Positions 1 to 9,843 of a DNA stretch of 64,000 nt are shown here, piece by piece. The notes beneath the pieces are model-generated. The model saw nothing but the letters and a program-made list of their open reading frames with translations. It had not been told where the DNA came from and made no database searches. Location: assembly GCA_963703855.1 (NCBI GenBank), contig CAVPFW010000015.1, positions 62,001 through 126,000 on the forward strand, written 5' to 3'. The stretch's first letter is position 1; each line of letters starts with the position of its first letter. Origin of the DNA: AP-15 sp963703855 (GTDB taxonomy: Bacteria; Pseudomonadota; Alphaproteobacteria; ATCC43930; CGMCC-115725). Position numbers and translations under genes: made by a program.

Positions 1-351
1 CCCGTCGTCGCCCAGCGCCTTATAGCCGATGCGGGCGAACAGCTTGGCCGCGCGCCAATCCGGGCGCAATGCCGTCAGCGACGGCCGCCGCACCGCCCCG
101 GCCAGAACCAGCTCGGTCACGTTGTGCTCGCGCAGCAGGGCGAGGCCGTGCGCCCCGGCGCCGATCCGGCACCAGGCATGCGCCACCCCCTCGACCGTCG
201 CCGGCTCGGCCGCCCCTTCGAGGGCCAGCACGAAAACCTCGCGCCCGGCAGCTCGGCACGCCTCGACGAGGCGCCGCGGCAGCCCGCCGCCGCCGGCGAC
301 AATCCCCAGCCTCGGCGGCTTTGGGTTCTGTGCCGTCGGCCTATCCGCCAT
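1..351 (-). CDS. lpxI: LpxI, UDP-2,3-diacylglucosamine diphosphatase (N-terminal part)
   Basis: The first 117 residues are visible; the gene runs off the left edge. LpxI removes UMP from UDP-2,3-diacylglucosamine to give lipid X at the inner face of the membrane, and replaces LpxH in most alphaproteobacteria. The protein starts MADRPTAQNPKPPRLGIVAG, with the glycine-rich GIVAGGGGLP segment expected near the LpxI N-terminus, followed by an ALEG segment and a GAVRRPSL segment typical of the family. The ATG at 351 overlaps the restored end of lpxA by 11 bases, so the two are probably translationally coupled. Family assignment rests on motif recognition and on its place directly after lpxA; lpxB would be expected next, outside the window. 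Confidence 0.85.
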   Translation of the reverse strand, partial: MADRPTAQNPKPPRLGIVAGGGGLPRRLVEACRAAGREVFVLALEGAAEPATVEGVAHAWCRIGAGAHGLALLREHNVTELVLAGAVRRPSLTALRPDWRAAKLFARIGYKALGDDG

Positions 352-1145
352 TGCCCTCTTTCGGCTGGCAGATCGCGCGGCTCGAATTCGGCGCGAATGA
401 AGGCGATGATGTCGTCGACCGGGCCGATGCCGGCAAAGCGCTCGGCGGTCTCGTTGACCCGGTCGTTCAGCGTCCCCTCGGTCGAAAACAGAAACTGATA
501 GGCGTTGCGCAGCCCCTGGATGTCCTCGCGGCTGAAGCCGCGGCGCTGCATGCCGATGATGTTGAGCCCGGTGAGCCGGGCGCGGTTGCCGATCGCCTGG
601 CCGTAGGGGATCACGTCGCGCTCGACCCCCGACATGCCGCCGATCATCGCATGCCGGCCGATCCGCACGAACTGGTGCACCGCCGAAAGCCCGCCGAGTA
701 TCGCATGATCCTCGATTACGACATGGCCGCCCAAGGTCGCGTTGTTGACGAGGATGACGTGATCGCCGATCCGGCAGTCATGCGCGACATGCGCTCCCAC
801 CATCAACAGGCAATGATTGCCGACACGCGTGACCATGCCGCCGCCGGTCGTTCCGGGGTTGATCGTCACATGCTCGCGGATCGTGTTGTCATGGCCGATC
901 TCGAGCGAGGACGGCTCGCCCTTGTATTTCAGGTCCTGGGTCTCGCACCCGATCGAGGCGAACGGGAAGATCCGGGTGCCCTCGCCGATCGTCGTGCGCC
1001 CGTCGACGACCACGTGCGATTTGAGGCTGACGCCCTCTGCGAGCACGACATGCCCGCCGACGACGCAATAGGGGCCGATGACGACGTCGTCGGCGAGCCT
1101 CGCGCCGGGCTCGATGATCGCGGTGGGATGGATCTGCGCCATCAT
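341..1145 (-). CDS. lpxA: LpxA, UDP-GlcNAc O-acyltransferase (frameshift near 3' end)
   Basis: First enzyme of lipid A synthesis; transfers a 3-hydroxyacyl chain from acyl carrier protein to UDP-N-acetylglucosamine. The protein begins MMAQIHPTAIIEPGARLADD and has the left-handed beta-helix hexapeptide repeats, the catalytic-histidine segment (VGAHVAHDCRIGDH) and the C-terminal helical region. As written, the frame runs on for 75 residues across lpxI. Removing one base in the GAATTC at 384-389 restores the conserved end SSRAICQPKEGNGG and a stop at 341, giving 267 residues, the normal length. The extended C-terminus is therefore an artefact or a recent mutation. The gene follows fabZ with a 3-base gap. 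Confidence 0.93.
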
Positions 1146-1148
1146 CGG

Positions 1149-1619
1149 CTATTTGTCGAGGATCATCGCGGCGAACACTGCTTCCGCCATCAACTGACCG
1201 CGCACCTCGGCGCGGCCCTCGAATTTCCAGACATTGCCGCGATTGCGCTGCTTGGCGACGCGGACATGCAGCACATCGCCGGGGAACACCGGCCGGCGAA
1301 AGCGCGCATTGTCGATGCTCATGAAATAGACGAGCTTGCCCTCCGCATCCGGCCCCAGGGTGTGGACCACCAGAACCGCCGCGGTCTGCGCCATCGCCTC
1401 GATCAGCAGCACCCCCGGCATGACCGGACGGGCCGGAAAATGACCCTGGAAAAAATGCTCGTTGATCGAGACGTTCTTGACGCCGGTCGCCCGCTCGTTC
1501 GCCACCACGTCGACGACCTTGTCGATCATCAGGAACGGATGGCGGTGCGGGATCATTTCCATGATCCGCTGGATGTCGATCTGAGTGGGTTCGCCCTCGG
1601 CGCAGACCGGATCGATCAT
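1149..1619 (-). CDS. fabZ: FabZ, 3-hydroxyacyl-ACP dehydratase
   Basis: Cytoplasmic dehydratase of fatty acid elongation; converts 3-hydroxyacyl-ACP to trans-2-enoyl-ACP and so competes with LpxA and LpxD for 3-hydroxyacyl chains. The 156-residue protein has the hot-dog fold signature: IMEMIPHRHPFLMIDKV with the catalytic histidine, then HFFQGHFPARPVMPGVLLIEA containing the catalytic glutamate equivalent. The start at 1619 was chosen because its ATG overlaps the lpxD stop (ATGA) and gives the usual family length; an upstream open extension in the same frame lies inside lpxD and is not plausible. It is part of the lpxD-fabZ-lpxA-lpxI run. Confidence 0.95.
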   Translation of the reverse strand: MIDPVCAEGEPTQIDIQRIMEMIPHRHPFLMIDKVVDVVANERATGVKNVSINEHFFQGHFPARPVMPGVLLIEAMAQTAAVLVVHTLGPDAEGKLVYFMSIDNARFRRPVFPGDVLHVRVAKQRNRGNVWKFEGRAEVRGQLMAEAVFAAMILDK

Positions 1620-2641
1620 CGCCCGTCCTTCTTTTTCGCCAGACGCTGCAATGCCACGGTCCGGCGCATGAATTCGGTCATCGGCACCGCCGGAATGCCC
1701 GACACCGTCTGCCCGGCGGGCACGTCGCGCATCAGCCCGCTCTTGGCGGCGACCCGCGCCCCGCTGCCGATGTGCAAATGGCCGGCGAGCCCCCCTTGTC
1801 CCCCGACCATGACAAAATCGTCGAGCCTCGTGCTCCCGGATATGCCGACCTGACCGGCGAGGATGCAGCACCGGCCGAGCACGACATTGTGTCCGATCTG
1901 CACCAGATTATCGATCATCGAGCCCGAGCCGATCACCGTATCGTGACCCGAGCCGCGATCGATCGTGGTGTTGGCGCCGATATCGACATCGTCGCCGATG
2001 ACGACGCGCCCGAGCTGAGGCACCTTGACCGGCGCCGCCCGGTCCGGGGCAAAGCCGAACCCGGCCTGGCCGATGCGCACCCCCGGATGCAGCACGACGC
2101 GCGCGCCGATCAGCGCGTGGCTGACCGTGACGTTGGCGCCGATCCGGCAATCCTCGCCGATCTCCACCCCGGCACCGATCACGCTGTGGGGACCGATCCG
2201 ACAGCGCCGGCCGAGGCGCGCGCCCGCCGCGATGACGGCGCAGGGGCCGATCTCGCAATCCTCGGGAACGACGGCAGCGGGATCGATCAAGGCCGAGGGG
2301 GCGCGGCCTCGGCACAGCGCGGGCGCCGGGTAAAACGCCTGCGCCGCCAGCGCATAGGCCTTGTAGGGGTCGCGGCTGACCAGCAGCGCCATCTCCGGCG
2401 GCGCCTCCGCAGCGGCGCGCTCGTCGACAAAGGCGGCGCCGGCGCGGGACTGGCGGAAGGCCTCCAGATATCTCCGATTTTCGAGGAAGCTCGCGTCGTC
2501 CGGACCCGCCGTTTCGAGCGGCGCCACATCGCGCAACAGGCGAGCCTCGTCCTCGGCGCGGCGCAGCTTCGCCCCGCTCAGCCGCGCCAGCTCGGCCAGG
2601 CTGAACGGCCCGGCTCGCTCGAAGAAGCGCTGGTCTGCCAT
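1616..2641 (-). CDS. lpxD: LpxD, UDP-3-O-acylglucosamine N-acyltransferase
   Basis: Third step of lipid A synthesis: N-acylation of UDP-3-O-acylglucosamine from 3-hydroxyacyl-ACP. The 341-residue protein has the N-terminal uridine-binding domain (residues about 1-100, with SLAELARLSGAKL and DPYKAYALAAQAFYP) and then the hexapeptide-repeat beta-helix (about 110-310). The VQIGHNVVLG stretch carries the catalytic histidine. Length is standard. The gene lies between skp and fabZ, overlaps fabZ by four bases and is preceded by a 26-base gap, so it is probably co-transcribed with bamA and skp. Confidence 0.95.
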   Translation of the reverse strand: MADQRFFERAGPFSLAELARLSGAKLRRAEDEARLLRDVAPLETAGPDDASFLENRRYLEAFRQSRAGAAFVDERAAAEAPPEMALLVSRDPYKAYALAAQAFYPAPALCRGRAPSALIDPAAVVPEDCEIGPCAVIAAGARLGRRCRIGPHSVIGAGVEIGEDCRIGANVTVSHALIGARVVLHPGVRIGQAGFGFAPDRAAPVKVPQLGRVVIGDDVDIGANTTIDRGSGHDTVIGSGSMIDNLVQIGHNVVLGRCCILAGQVGISGSTRLDDFVMVGGQGGLAGHLHIGSGARVAAKSGLMRDVPAGQTVSGIPAVPMTEFMRRTVALQRLAKKKDGR

Positions 2642-2667
2642 CGGCCGGCTCGAGACCTGCGCCCGCC

Positions 2668-3365
2668 CTACCGCCTCTTCGCCTTGGCGGTGGGGGCCGG
2701 GGCGGGGGCCGCGGAGGGCGGCGCGCCGGCGGTCACCGGCGCCGGTGCCACAAAGTTGACGCTCAGCACCGGCAATTCCTCGTCCAGCTTTTGCATGACC
2801 TCGTCGGTCACGTCGAACGACTGGTCGAACAGCACGAGCTCGGTGCGCTGGAACACCAGGTTCGCCTTTCGCTGCTTGGCGATGTCGGCGATGATCTTCA
2901 GCATCGTCTGCTGAATCCTGCCGAGCGCATCGTTGTTGGATTTTTCGAGAGCCTGGCGCTTGCTCTGAACGTTGCGGTCGAGATCGTTGACCTTCTGCTG
3001 GAATTCGCGCCCCTTCTTGTTCAGGGCTTCGGGCGACAGCGAGGCCTGCTGGCGCTGCAGGCTGTCGCGCTCGGCGCGCAGCGTCTCCTCTTCGTGAGAG
3101 ATCTCCTTGGTGTATTCGAGGCGCTTCTGCTCGATCTGGCCGCGAACCATCTTGGCCGCTTTCGAGTTCTGCAGCAGCGATTGGACGTCGACCACCATGA
3201 CCGTCAGGCTTTGCGCCGCCGGCAACGGCGCCGGGGGGGTGCGGCGGGGTGCGGCGGCGCCGGTGCGGCGGGTGTCGCGGGGGGCGCTTGGGCTAGGGCG
3301 CTGCCGACGGAGCCGCACGCGAGGAGCAGCAGCAGCGCGGCCAAACGGATGGACGGCATGGACAT
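2668..3365 (-). CDS. skp: Skp/OmpH periplasmic chaperone (frameshift in a C tract)
   Basis: Periplasmic holdase that carries unfolded outer-membrane proteins to the BAM complex. The signal peptide starts at 3365 (MSMPSIRLAALLLLLACGSV, then SALAQA cleavage site) and lies in one frame. The mature domain (VMVVDVQSLLQNSKAAK, a long charged coiled coil, then the FDVTDEVMQKLDE end) lies in another. The shift falls in a run of seven C on the coding strand (plus 3233-3239); eight C would join the frames and give 232 residues. The start ATG overlaps the restored bamA stop (TGATG), which supports the reading. A proline/alanine-rich linker follows the signal peptide and another ends the protein. Confidence 0.88.
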
Positions 3366-6300
3366 CAGAACTTGGTCCCGAAGCTGACTCTGGAAAAACT
3401 GGGTCTGGTCGAACGATTCCTTTTTGATCGGCAGCGCCAGATCAAGCCGGATCGGACCGACCGGAGACTTCCACGACACGCCGATCCCGGCGCTCACCCG
3501 GATCGCCGGCGACTGCTCGACCATCGGTTGAATGCCGCCCGTCGTCGCCAGCTGGGCCGGCGTCAGCGACAAGGTGGTCGGCTCGAGGTGATAGAGCGTG
3601 CCGAAATCGGTGAACACGCGCCCGCTGAGGCCGAGCTCCTTGGGCAGGCCGAGCGGCACGCCCAGGGTCACCGAGCCGACATAGTATTTTTGGCCGCCGA
3701 GGGCGTCGTCGCTGACCGAGTCGCGGGGGCCGATCCCGGCATCCTGAAACCCGCGCAAATTGTCGCCGCCGACAAAGAACCGGTCCTGCAGCAGCACCTG
3801 CTGGCCGTTCCAGCCCAAGATGTCGCCGGCCTCCCCGGTAAGGCTCAACACCCAGTCCGGCGCCACCGAATAATAATACCCGAAATTGACCTTGGACCGG
3901 ACATAATCGACGCCGAAGCCGATACCGGCGAAGTCATTGCCGAGCGAAACGAAATACCCTGATGTCGGATCGATGCGATCATCGCGACGGTCGTAGAGCA
4001 GGACCTGGCCGACCGCGGAGGTGAGGTGGGTTCCCGATTGCAATGCGATGAACAGCGACGCGTCGCTCTGAACGTTCTCGATGGTGTCGGACCGGCCCGT
4101 GTATTTCAAAGTCTGGCGCAGATTGTCGGTGATCTGGTAGCCGGCGCGTAACGCCCCGCCATACGAGAACTGCTGGTAGGGCGGGATTATCCCGGAAAAG
4201 AACGAGGAGGTAGGGCTGGTTTTGATTTCAAACAGGTCAAAGCCGGCGGCGATGTTCTTGTCGAGGAAATACGGCTCGGTGAAGCTTAGATCGACCTGCT
4301 GCGAGCGGAACGAAACCACGGTTCCGATGCGCAGATCCTGACCGCGGCCGAGAAAGTTGCGCTCGCGCACGCTGATGTCGGCGAGCGGGCCGTCGGAGGT
4401 CGAAAAGCCGAGGCCCAAGGACAGCTCGCCGGTCGACTGCTCCTCGACCTCGACCGTCACCACGGTCTTGTCCGGCGCCGAGCCCGGAGCGTTGGTCACC
4501 TCGACCTTTTTGAAAAAGCCCAGAAGCTTGATGCGCTGCTGCGAGCGCTGCATCTTTTCGGTGTTGAACGCATCGCCCTCGACGAGTTGAAACTCGCGGC
4601 GGATCACCTTGTCGAGGGTGCGCACGTTGCCGACGATGTCGATGCGCTCGACATAGACCCGCGGACCCTCCTGGACGGCGAAGGTGATGTCGATCGTATG
4701 GTCCTTGCGGTTGCGGGTGATGTCCGGCTTGACCTCGACAAAGGCGTAGCCGCGATTGCCGAGGGTGTCGGTCAGCACCGAGATCGATTTTTCCACCGCC
4801 TCGGCGTCGTACCAATCGCCGGGATGGACCGTCAGCAGCGGCAGCACCGCGGAAGCCGGCAAGTCCTTGAGCTTGATGTCGACGCCGATCTTGCCGAAGC
4901 GATAGCGCTGGCCCTCGGCGAGGGTGAAGGTGATGATGAAGCCGTTGCGCTCCGGGGTCAGCTCGGCCACCGCCGACAGCACTCGAAAATCGGCATATCC
5001 CTCGGTCAGGTAGAATTTGCGCAACAGCTCCCGGTCATAGGTCAACCGGTCCGGATCGTAGCTGTCGTTGGTCGACAGAAACCGATACCAGCGGCTCTCC
5101 TTGGTCGCGATCACGCCGCGCAGCTTGCCGTCGCTGAATTCCTTATTGCCGACGAAGTTTACGCTTTGGATGCCGGTGAATTCGCCTTCGTTGATCTCAA
5201 AGACGAGATCGACCCGGTTTTCCGACAGCTGGATCACCTTGGGCTCGACCGTCGCCCCGAACCTTCCGTGCCGGCGATACAGATCGAGGATGCGTTTCAC
5301 GTCGTTCTGCACCCGGGTGCGGGTATAGACGACGCGCGGGCGCAGCTGGATCTCGGCGTTGAGATCCTTGTCGTCAAGCTTGTGGTTCCCTTCGAAGGCG
5401 ATGCGGTTGATGATCGGGTTCTCGACCACCTTGACGACCAGGCTGTTGCCGACCCGGCTCAGATTGACATCGGCGAACAGACCCGTCGCGAACAGCGCCT
5501 TCAGCGACGCGTTCACCTTTTCGTCATCCCAGGCGTCGCCCGGTTGAATTTGCAGGTATGAGCGCACCGTCTCGGGCTCGATCCGCTGCGTGCCCTCGAC
5601 CCGAATGTCGCTGACCGTGCCGCCGCCCATGGTCGGCAACGCCGGCCCGGGCGTCGGCGCACCGCCGGGCCGCGCGGAAGTCGGTAGCCCCGGCTGATGC
5701 CCCGGCCCGACGCCGGTCTGGCTCGGGACCCGCTCCGCCCCGGTCGGGCGATGCCCGGGCCCGCCGGCCCGAGCCGGCGGCGGCGTGCCGCCCAGCGGAG
5801 CCGATGCCGGCGCGCCCCCGGTCTGAGCCGCCGGCGGAGCGCCGCCGATCTGACCCGGCGGGAGGCCGCCGCCCGGCTGGCCGGGCGGCGCCATGCCGCT
5901 CTTCAGCTGCGGCGCCGCCGGTCCGCCCGGCGGCCCGCTTTCCGGATTGGGTGCCGCCGCTCCGCTCGGCTGACTCGGCATGACCCCGCTCGGCTGGCCG
6001 GGCGGGGTCATGCCGCTTTCCAGATTGGGCGCCGCGGCCCCGCTCGGCTGACCCGCGGCCGCTCCGCCCGGCGTCGCCGGCGTCGGCCCACCGCTCGGCG
6101 GGCCGGGCGGGGTCATGCCGCTTTCCAGATTGGGCGCCGCGGCCCCGCTCGGCTGACCCGCGGCCGCTCCGCCTGGCGGCGCCGGCGTCGGCCCACCGCT
6201 CGGCTGGCCGGGCGGGGTCATGCCGCTTTCCAGGTTGGGCGCCGCGGCCCCGCCCGGCTGACCCGGCGCCGATCCGCCCGGCTGCCCGCCGCCGATCTGG

Positions 6301-6452
6301 TTGCCCGCGGGGCCGCCGCCTGGCGGTGCCGCCGCGCCAGGGTCGGTCTGTGCGTTCACCACCCCCGGGCAAGACCCGACCGCCGCCACCGCCATGCCGC
6401 CGACCACCGCCCACAGCACGCAAATCCGTCTGCTGAAACGCAAAACCCCCAA
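3365..6452 (-). CDS. bamA: BamA, outer-membrane assembly factor (frameshift near 3' end)
   Basis: Central subunit of the BAM complex; folds beta-barrel proteins into the outer membrane. A signal peptide (residues 1-35) is followed by about 240 residues of Gly/Pro/Ala-rich tandem repeats, an unusual insertion. Five POTRA domains begin near VSDIRVEGTQRIEPETVRSY (about 279), and the Omp85 barrel fills the rest (LGLGFSTSDGPLADISV, DNLRGFQ). As written the frame runs into the skp signal peptide. Removing one base next to the GACTC at 3386-3390 restores the canonical end FFRVSFGTKF and a stop at 3365, giving 1028 residues. rseP lies 39 bases upstream. Confidence 0.93.
5938..6250 (-). repeat. Tandem repeat inside bamA (105-bp period)
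   Basis: Near-identical 105-bp units (35 codons) are phased at 6016, 6121 and 6226, marked by the block ctttccagattgggcgccgc or a one-base variant. A shorter degenerate copy starts at 5938. They encode blocks of the form PNLESGMTPPGQPSGGPTPA between the BamA signal peptide and POTRA1. The repeat is low complexity and likely to vary in copy number between strains. Confidence 0.9.
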
Positions 6453-6491
6453 CCCCCGGCTCGAACCCCCATCCCCGGAACGGCCTTCGCG

Positions 6492-7631
6492 TCAGGTCAC
6501 CAGGCCCTTCACAAACTCGACGATCCGAAGGTGGACGAGATCGTTCCAGGTGGCGAAGACCATCAAGGTAAGCACCAGGGCCAACCCGATGCGAAAACCG
6601 TATTCCTGAGCACGCTGACCCAGAGGCTTCCCGCGAAGCGCCTCGGCGGCATAGAATAGCAGGTGGCCGCCGTCAAGCACGGGAACCGGGAACAAATTGA
6701 TCAGCCCGAGATTTATCGACAGGACCGCCATGAACCAGATGATCGCGACGACGCCGCCCTGGGCCACATCGCCCGACATCTGGGCGATGCGCAGCGGCCC
6801 GCCGAGCTCGTCGGTGCCGCGGGTTCCGATCACGATCTGCCACATCGCTTTCAGGGTCGAGACCGACAGATCCCAGGTCTCGGCTCCAGCCTGATACACC
6901 GCGGTCAGCGGGTCTCGCTTGACATAGTCGACCCCATTGCGGGCGATGCCGAGCAGACCGATCCGGTAGTGGTTGCCGAAGCGGTCGGTCAGCTCGGTCT
7001 GAGCCGGCGTGACCGGAATGCTCAATTCCCGGCTGTCGCGCTTGACGACGATCGTCATCGGCACGCCCGGGTTGAGCCGCACGTCCTGCTGAACATCCTC
7101 GAAGCGCTGGACCCGATCGCCGTTGATGCTGACGATCACGTCGCCCGGCTTGATCCCGGCATGCTCGGCGGCGCTGCCCGGCTGCACCTGCCCCACATGC
7201 GCCGGGGTAAAGGGTTGGCCGTAGGTCATGAACAGGGCGGCCAGGACCACGACCGCAAACAGGAAATTCGCCGCCGGGCCGGCGGCGACGATCGCCACCC
7301 GCTGGGCGAGCCGCTTGTAGTGAAACGAGACCTCGCGCTCGGCCGGGGTCATCCGCGCCAGACCGGCGACCGGCAAGCCCGAGCTCGCATCGCTGTCGCC
7401 GAACATCTTGACATAGCCGCCGAGCGGGATCGCGCTGAACTTCCACCGCGTCCCGGCGCGGTCGTGCCAGCCGAACAGCTCCGGCCCAAAGCCGATCGAG
7501 AACACGTCGATGCGCACGCCGTTGCGGCGGGCAATAAAATAATGACCGAACTCGTGGACGAACACGAGCACCGTCAAGACGAACAGGAACGGGACGATGT
7601 AGCTCAGCCCATGGTGAAGAAAAGCGATCAT
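6492..7631 (-). CDS. rseP: RseP-type site-2 intramembrane metalloprotease
   Basis: Inner-membrane zinc protease that cleaves transmembrane anti-sigma factors and signal-peptide remnants. The 379-residue protein has the HEFGH zinc motif at residues 26-30 in the first membrane segment and a PDZ domain at about 120-200 (VGQVQPGSAAEHAGIKPGDV). The third metal ligand lies in the C-terminal NLFPVPVLDGGHLLF motif, followed by two final membrane segments. The start codon overlaps the dxr stop (ATGA). The position between dxr and bamA is the conserved alphaproteobacterial order and fits a role in envelope-stress control. Confidence 0.95.
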   Translation of the reverse strand: MIAFLHHGLSYIVPFLFVLTVLVFVHEFGHYFIARRNGVRIDVFSIGFGPELFGWHDRAGTRWKFSAIPLGGYVKMFGDSDASSGLPVAGLARMTPAEREVSFHYKRLAQRVAIVAAGPAANFLFAVVVLAALFMTYGQPFTPAHVGQVQPGSAAEHAGIKPGDVIVSINGDRVQRFEDVQQDVRLNPGVPMTIVVKRDSRELSIPVTPAQTELTDRFGNHYRIGLLGIARNGVDYVKRDPLTAVYQAGAETWDLSVSTLKAMWQIVIGTRGTDELGGPLRIAQMSGDVAQGGVVAIIWFMAVLSINLGLINLFPVPVLDGGHLLFYAAEALRGKPLGQRAQEYGFRIGLALVLTLMVFATWNDLVHLRIVEFVKGLVT

Positions 7632-8816
7632 CCTAAACCCACCGGTGCGGCGGCGCGGGCCGTGGCGTTTCGGCCCGACAGGCGAGCCGCCGCCTCCCGG
7701 GCCGCCCTGTCGAAATTGTAGACGTCATCGAGCGATTCAAGCCTGTCGGCGGGAACCGCCGCGAGGGTGCGCTCGACGGTTTCGACAATGTCCAGAAATC
7801 CGATCCTGCCCTCGAGAAAGGCGTGGACCGCGGTCTCGTTGGCCGCGTTCAGCACGGTCGGCGTGCCGCCGCCGCAGATCAGCGCCTCGCGCGCGACGCG
7901 CAGCGCCGGAAAGCGCCGCTCGTCCGGCGGCTCGAAGGTCAGCCGCCCGACCGCGGCCAGGTCGAGCCGCTTGGTCGGCGCGGCGATGCGGTCGGGCCAG
8001 GCCAGGGCATAGGCGATCGGCGTGCGCATATCGGGCGAGCCGAGCTGCGCCAAAACCGAGCCGTCGCGATAAACCACGGCGCCGTGGACGATCGATTGCG
8101 CGTGCACGACGATATCGACGCGCTCGGGCGGCAGCTGGAACAAATGGTGCGCCTCGATCAGCTCGAGCCCCTTGTTCATCATCGTCGCCGAATCGACCGA
8201 GATTTTCGCCCCCATGCTCCAATTGGGGTGGGCGACCGCCTGCTGCGGCGTGACCCAGCGCATGTCCTCGATTTCGCGCTCGCGGAACGGGCCGCCGCTC
8301 GCGGTCAGGATGATCCGGTCGATGGCTTCGACGCGGTCGCGGTCGAAGCATTGCCAGATCGCGTTGTGCTCGCTGTCGACCGGCAGCAAGGTGGCGCCGC
8401 AGCGCGCCACCTCGGCCATGACGAGGGCGCCGGCGCAGACCAGCACTTCCTTGTTGGCGAGAGCCACGATGACCCCGCGCCGGATCGCCGCCAGGGTCGG
8501 CGCCAGCCCGGCCGCGCCGACGATCCCGGCCATCACCCAATCGGACGGGCGCTGCGCCGCCTCGATCAGGGATTGGGCGCCGCAGGCGGTTTCGATCCCG
8601 GTCCCGGCCAGCGCCTGCCTCAGCGCCGGGTAGTGGCCGGGATCGCCGATCGCGGCAAACCGCGCGCCCAAGGCGCGGGCCTGCTCGGCCAGGCGGAGCG
8701 GATTGCGGTTTGCCGGTCAGCGCCTCGACCGTGAACGCGTCGGGGTTGCGCTGCAGCAGATCGACGGTGCTTTGCCCGACCGAGCCGGTCGAGCCGAGAA
8801 TTGTGACGCGTCGCAT
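7628..8816 (-). CDS. dxr: Dxr, 1-deoxy-D-xylulose-5-phosphate reductoisomerase (one frameshift)
   Basis: Second enzyme of the MEP isoprenoid pathway; NADPH-dependent conversion of DXP to MEP, feeding UppS. The start MRRVTILGSTGSVGQSTVDL is the NADP-binding motif. The rest lies in a second frame: GARFAAIGDPGHYPALRQAL, the metal-binding PVDSEHNAIWQ, the TASGGPF loop and HPNWSMGAKISVDSATMMNK. One extra base in the TTT at 8709-8711 accounts for the break; removing it gives LTGNRNPLRLAEQARALGAR and 395 residues, the normal length. No GANTC site is at this point, unlike most other breaks in the window. Confidence 0.92.
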
Positions 8817-8897
8817 CCCGTCACCCCCGTTCGTGGCGCCGGCGGGCCCGGGAGCCGGCGGGCGAAAATCCCGAAGGGCGGAATCCCCGGCGGGAAA

Positions 8898-9843
8898 TTA
8901 CCGCCATGCTAATACGCTGCGGCCGCCGATCAGGGTCAAAAGCGCCAGCGCCGGGATCGCCGCGAGCAGGCCGTCGAGACGATCGAGCAGCCCGCCGTGA
9001 CCAGGAATTAGTCCGCTCGAATCCTTCACGCCGAACCTGCGCTTGGCCAGTGACTCGGCAAGATCGCCGAACTGGGCGACAATCGCAAGGCCGGCGCTGA
9101 CCAGCACCACCGGCAACGCCGGGGAGAGCCCCAAGGCGAGCGCGGTGGCCGCGCCGGCCAGCGCCGCGCAAACCGTGCCGCCGGCAAACCCGGACCAGGT
9201 TTTGCTCGGGCTCCAGCGCGGCGCCAGACGCGGGCCGCCGAGCGTGCGGCCGATCGCGTAGGCGCCGATGTCGGTCGCCCACACGACCGCGAGGAGCCAC
9301 AGCAAGGTTGCCCGGCCGCCCGCTTCCTGGCGCGCCAGCCACAACAGGCAAATGCACGGCAGCGCGACCCACACGGTGCCGAGCGCGGTCCATCCGGGCT
9401 CGGGATCGGAACCCCTGCGCGCCGCCCAAAACACGATCGCCGCGCCGGCGAGGGCGGCGGCGACGGCGAGCCCGGCGGGACCCATGGCGGCGATCGCGAC
9501 GGTCGCCAAAACGACGAGCACGATCCCGCTCGGCACGATCCCGCCCGATATCACCCCGGTTGGCACGATCCCGCGCGGCGTTGCGCCGAACCGGCCGCGG
9601 CGGCACAGCCGCCCCCACTCCCACGCCATTACCGCAGCGGCGAGGGCGGTCAGCAGCGCCAGCCACGGTTCCCCGAACCAGATTGCGGCAACCGGCAACG
9701 GCGCCAGCCCCAGCGCCGACAAGATTTGCAGCCGCAGCCGGCCGGGCTCGGGGCGAGCCGACTTGCGCAGCCGCGCAGCCGAGCAACTCAGCGCGAGCCA
9801 ACTCAGCGCGAGCCAACTCAGCGCGAGCCAACTCCGGCCCCAT
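8898..9843 (-). CDS. cdsA: CdsA, phosphatidate cytidylyltransferase (start unclear)
   Basis: Integral membrane enzyme making CDP-diacylglycerol from phosphatidate and CTP. The reading frame has many hydrophobic segments, and the family signature appears near the C-terminus (SPSKTWSGFAGG, then KRRFGVKDSSGLIPGHGGLLDRLDG). Homology starts near LRLQILSALGLAP, at about 9740. No ATG is available in that frame downstream of the uppS stop. The ATG at 9843 reads MGPELARAELARAE in a neighbouring frame through a 15-bp tandem repeat, so a one-base slip in or after the repeat is likely; a CTG start is the alternative. Function is secure, the first 30 or so residues are not. Confidence 0.85.
9785..9829 (-). 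repeat. Three 15-bp tandem repeats at the uppS-cdsA junction
   Basis: Three exact copies of aactcagcgcgagcc (plus strand) lie end to end across the uppS stop codon and the expected cdsA start. The uppS stop is formed within the first unit on the coding strand. The repeat explains why the start of cdsA is hard to fix and is a likely site of slippage. Confidence 0.9.

Noticed and set aside
117..1145. A 342-residue LpxA with a long arginine-rich C-terminal extension overlapping lpxI
   Set aside because: One base removed at 384-389 restores the conserved LpxA ending and a normal length; the extension is lpxI read out of frame.
3204..6452. A BamA-Skp fusion protein
   Set aside because: The BamA end and the Skp signal peptide are joined only by a one-base insertion at a GANTC site. 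The restored TGATG overlap is a normal gene boundary.
5697..6659. Long arginine/alanine-rich frames on the plus strand opposite the bamA repeats
   Set aside because: They mirror the Gly/Pro-rich repeats of BamA on the other strand and have no independent support.
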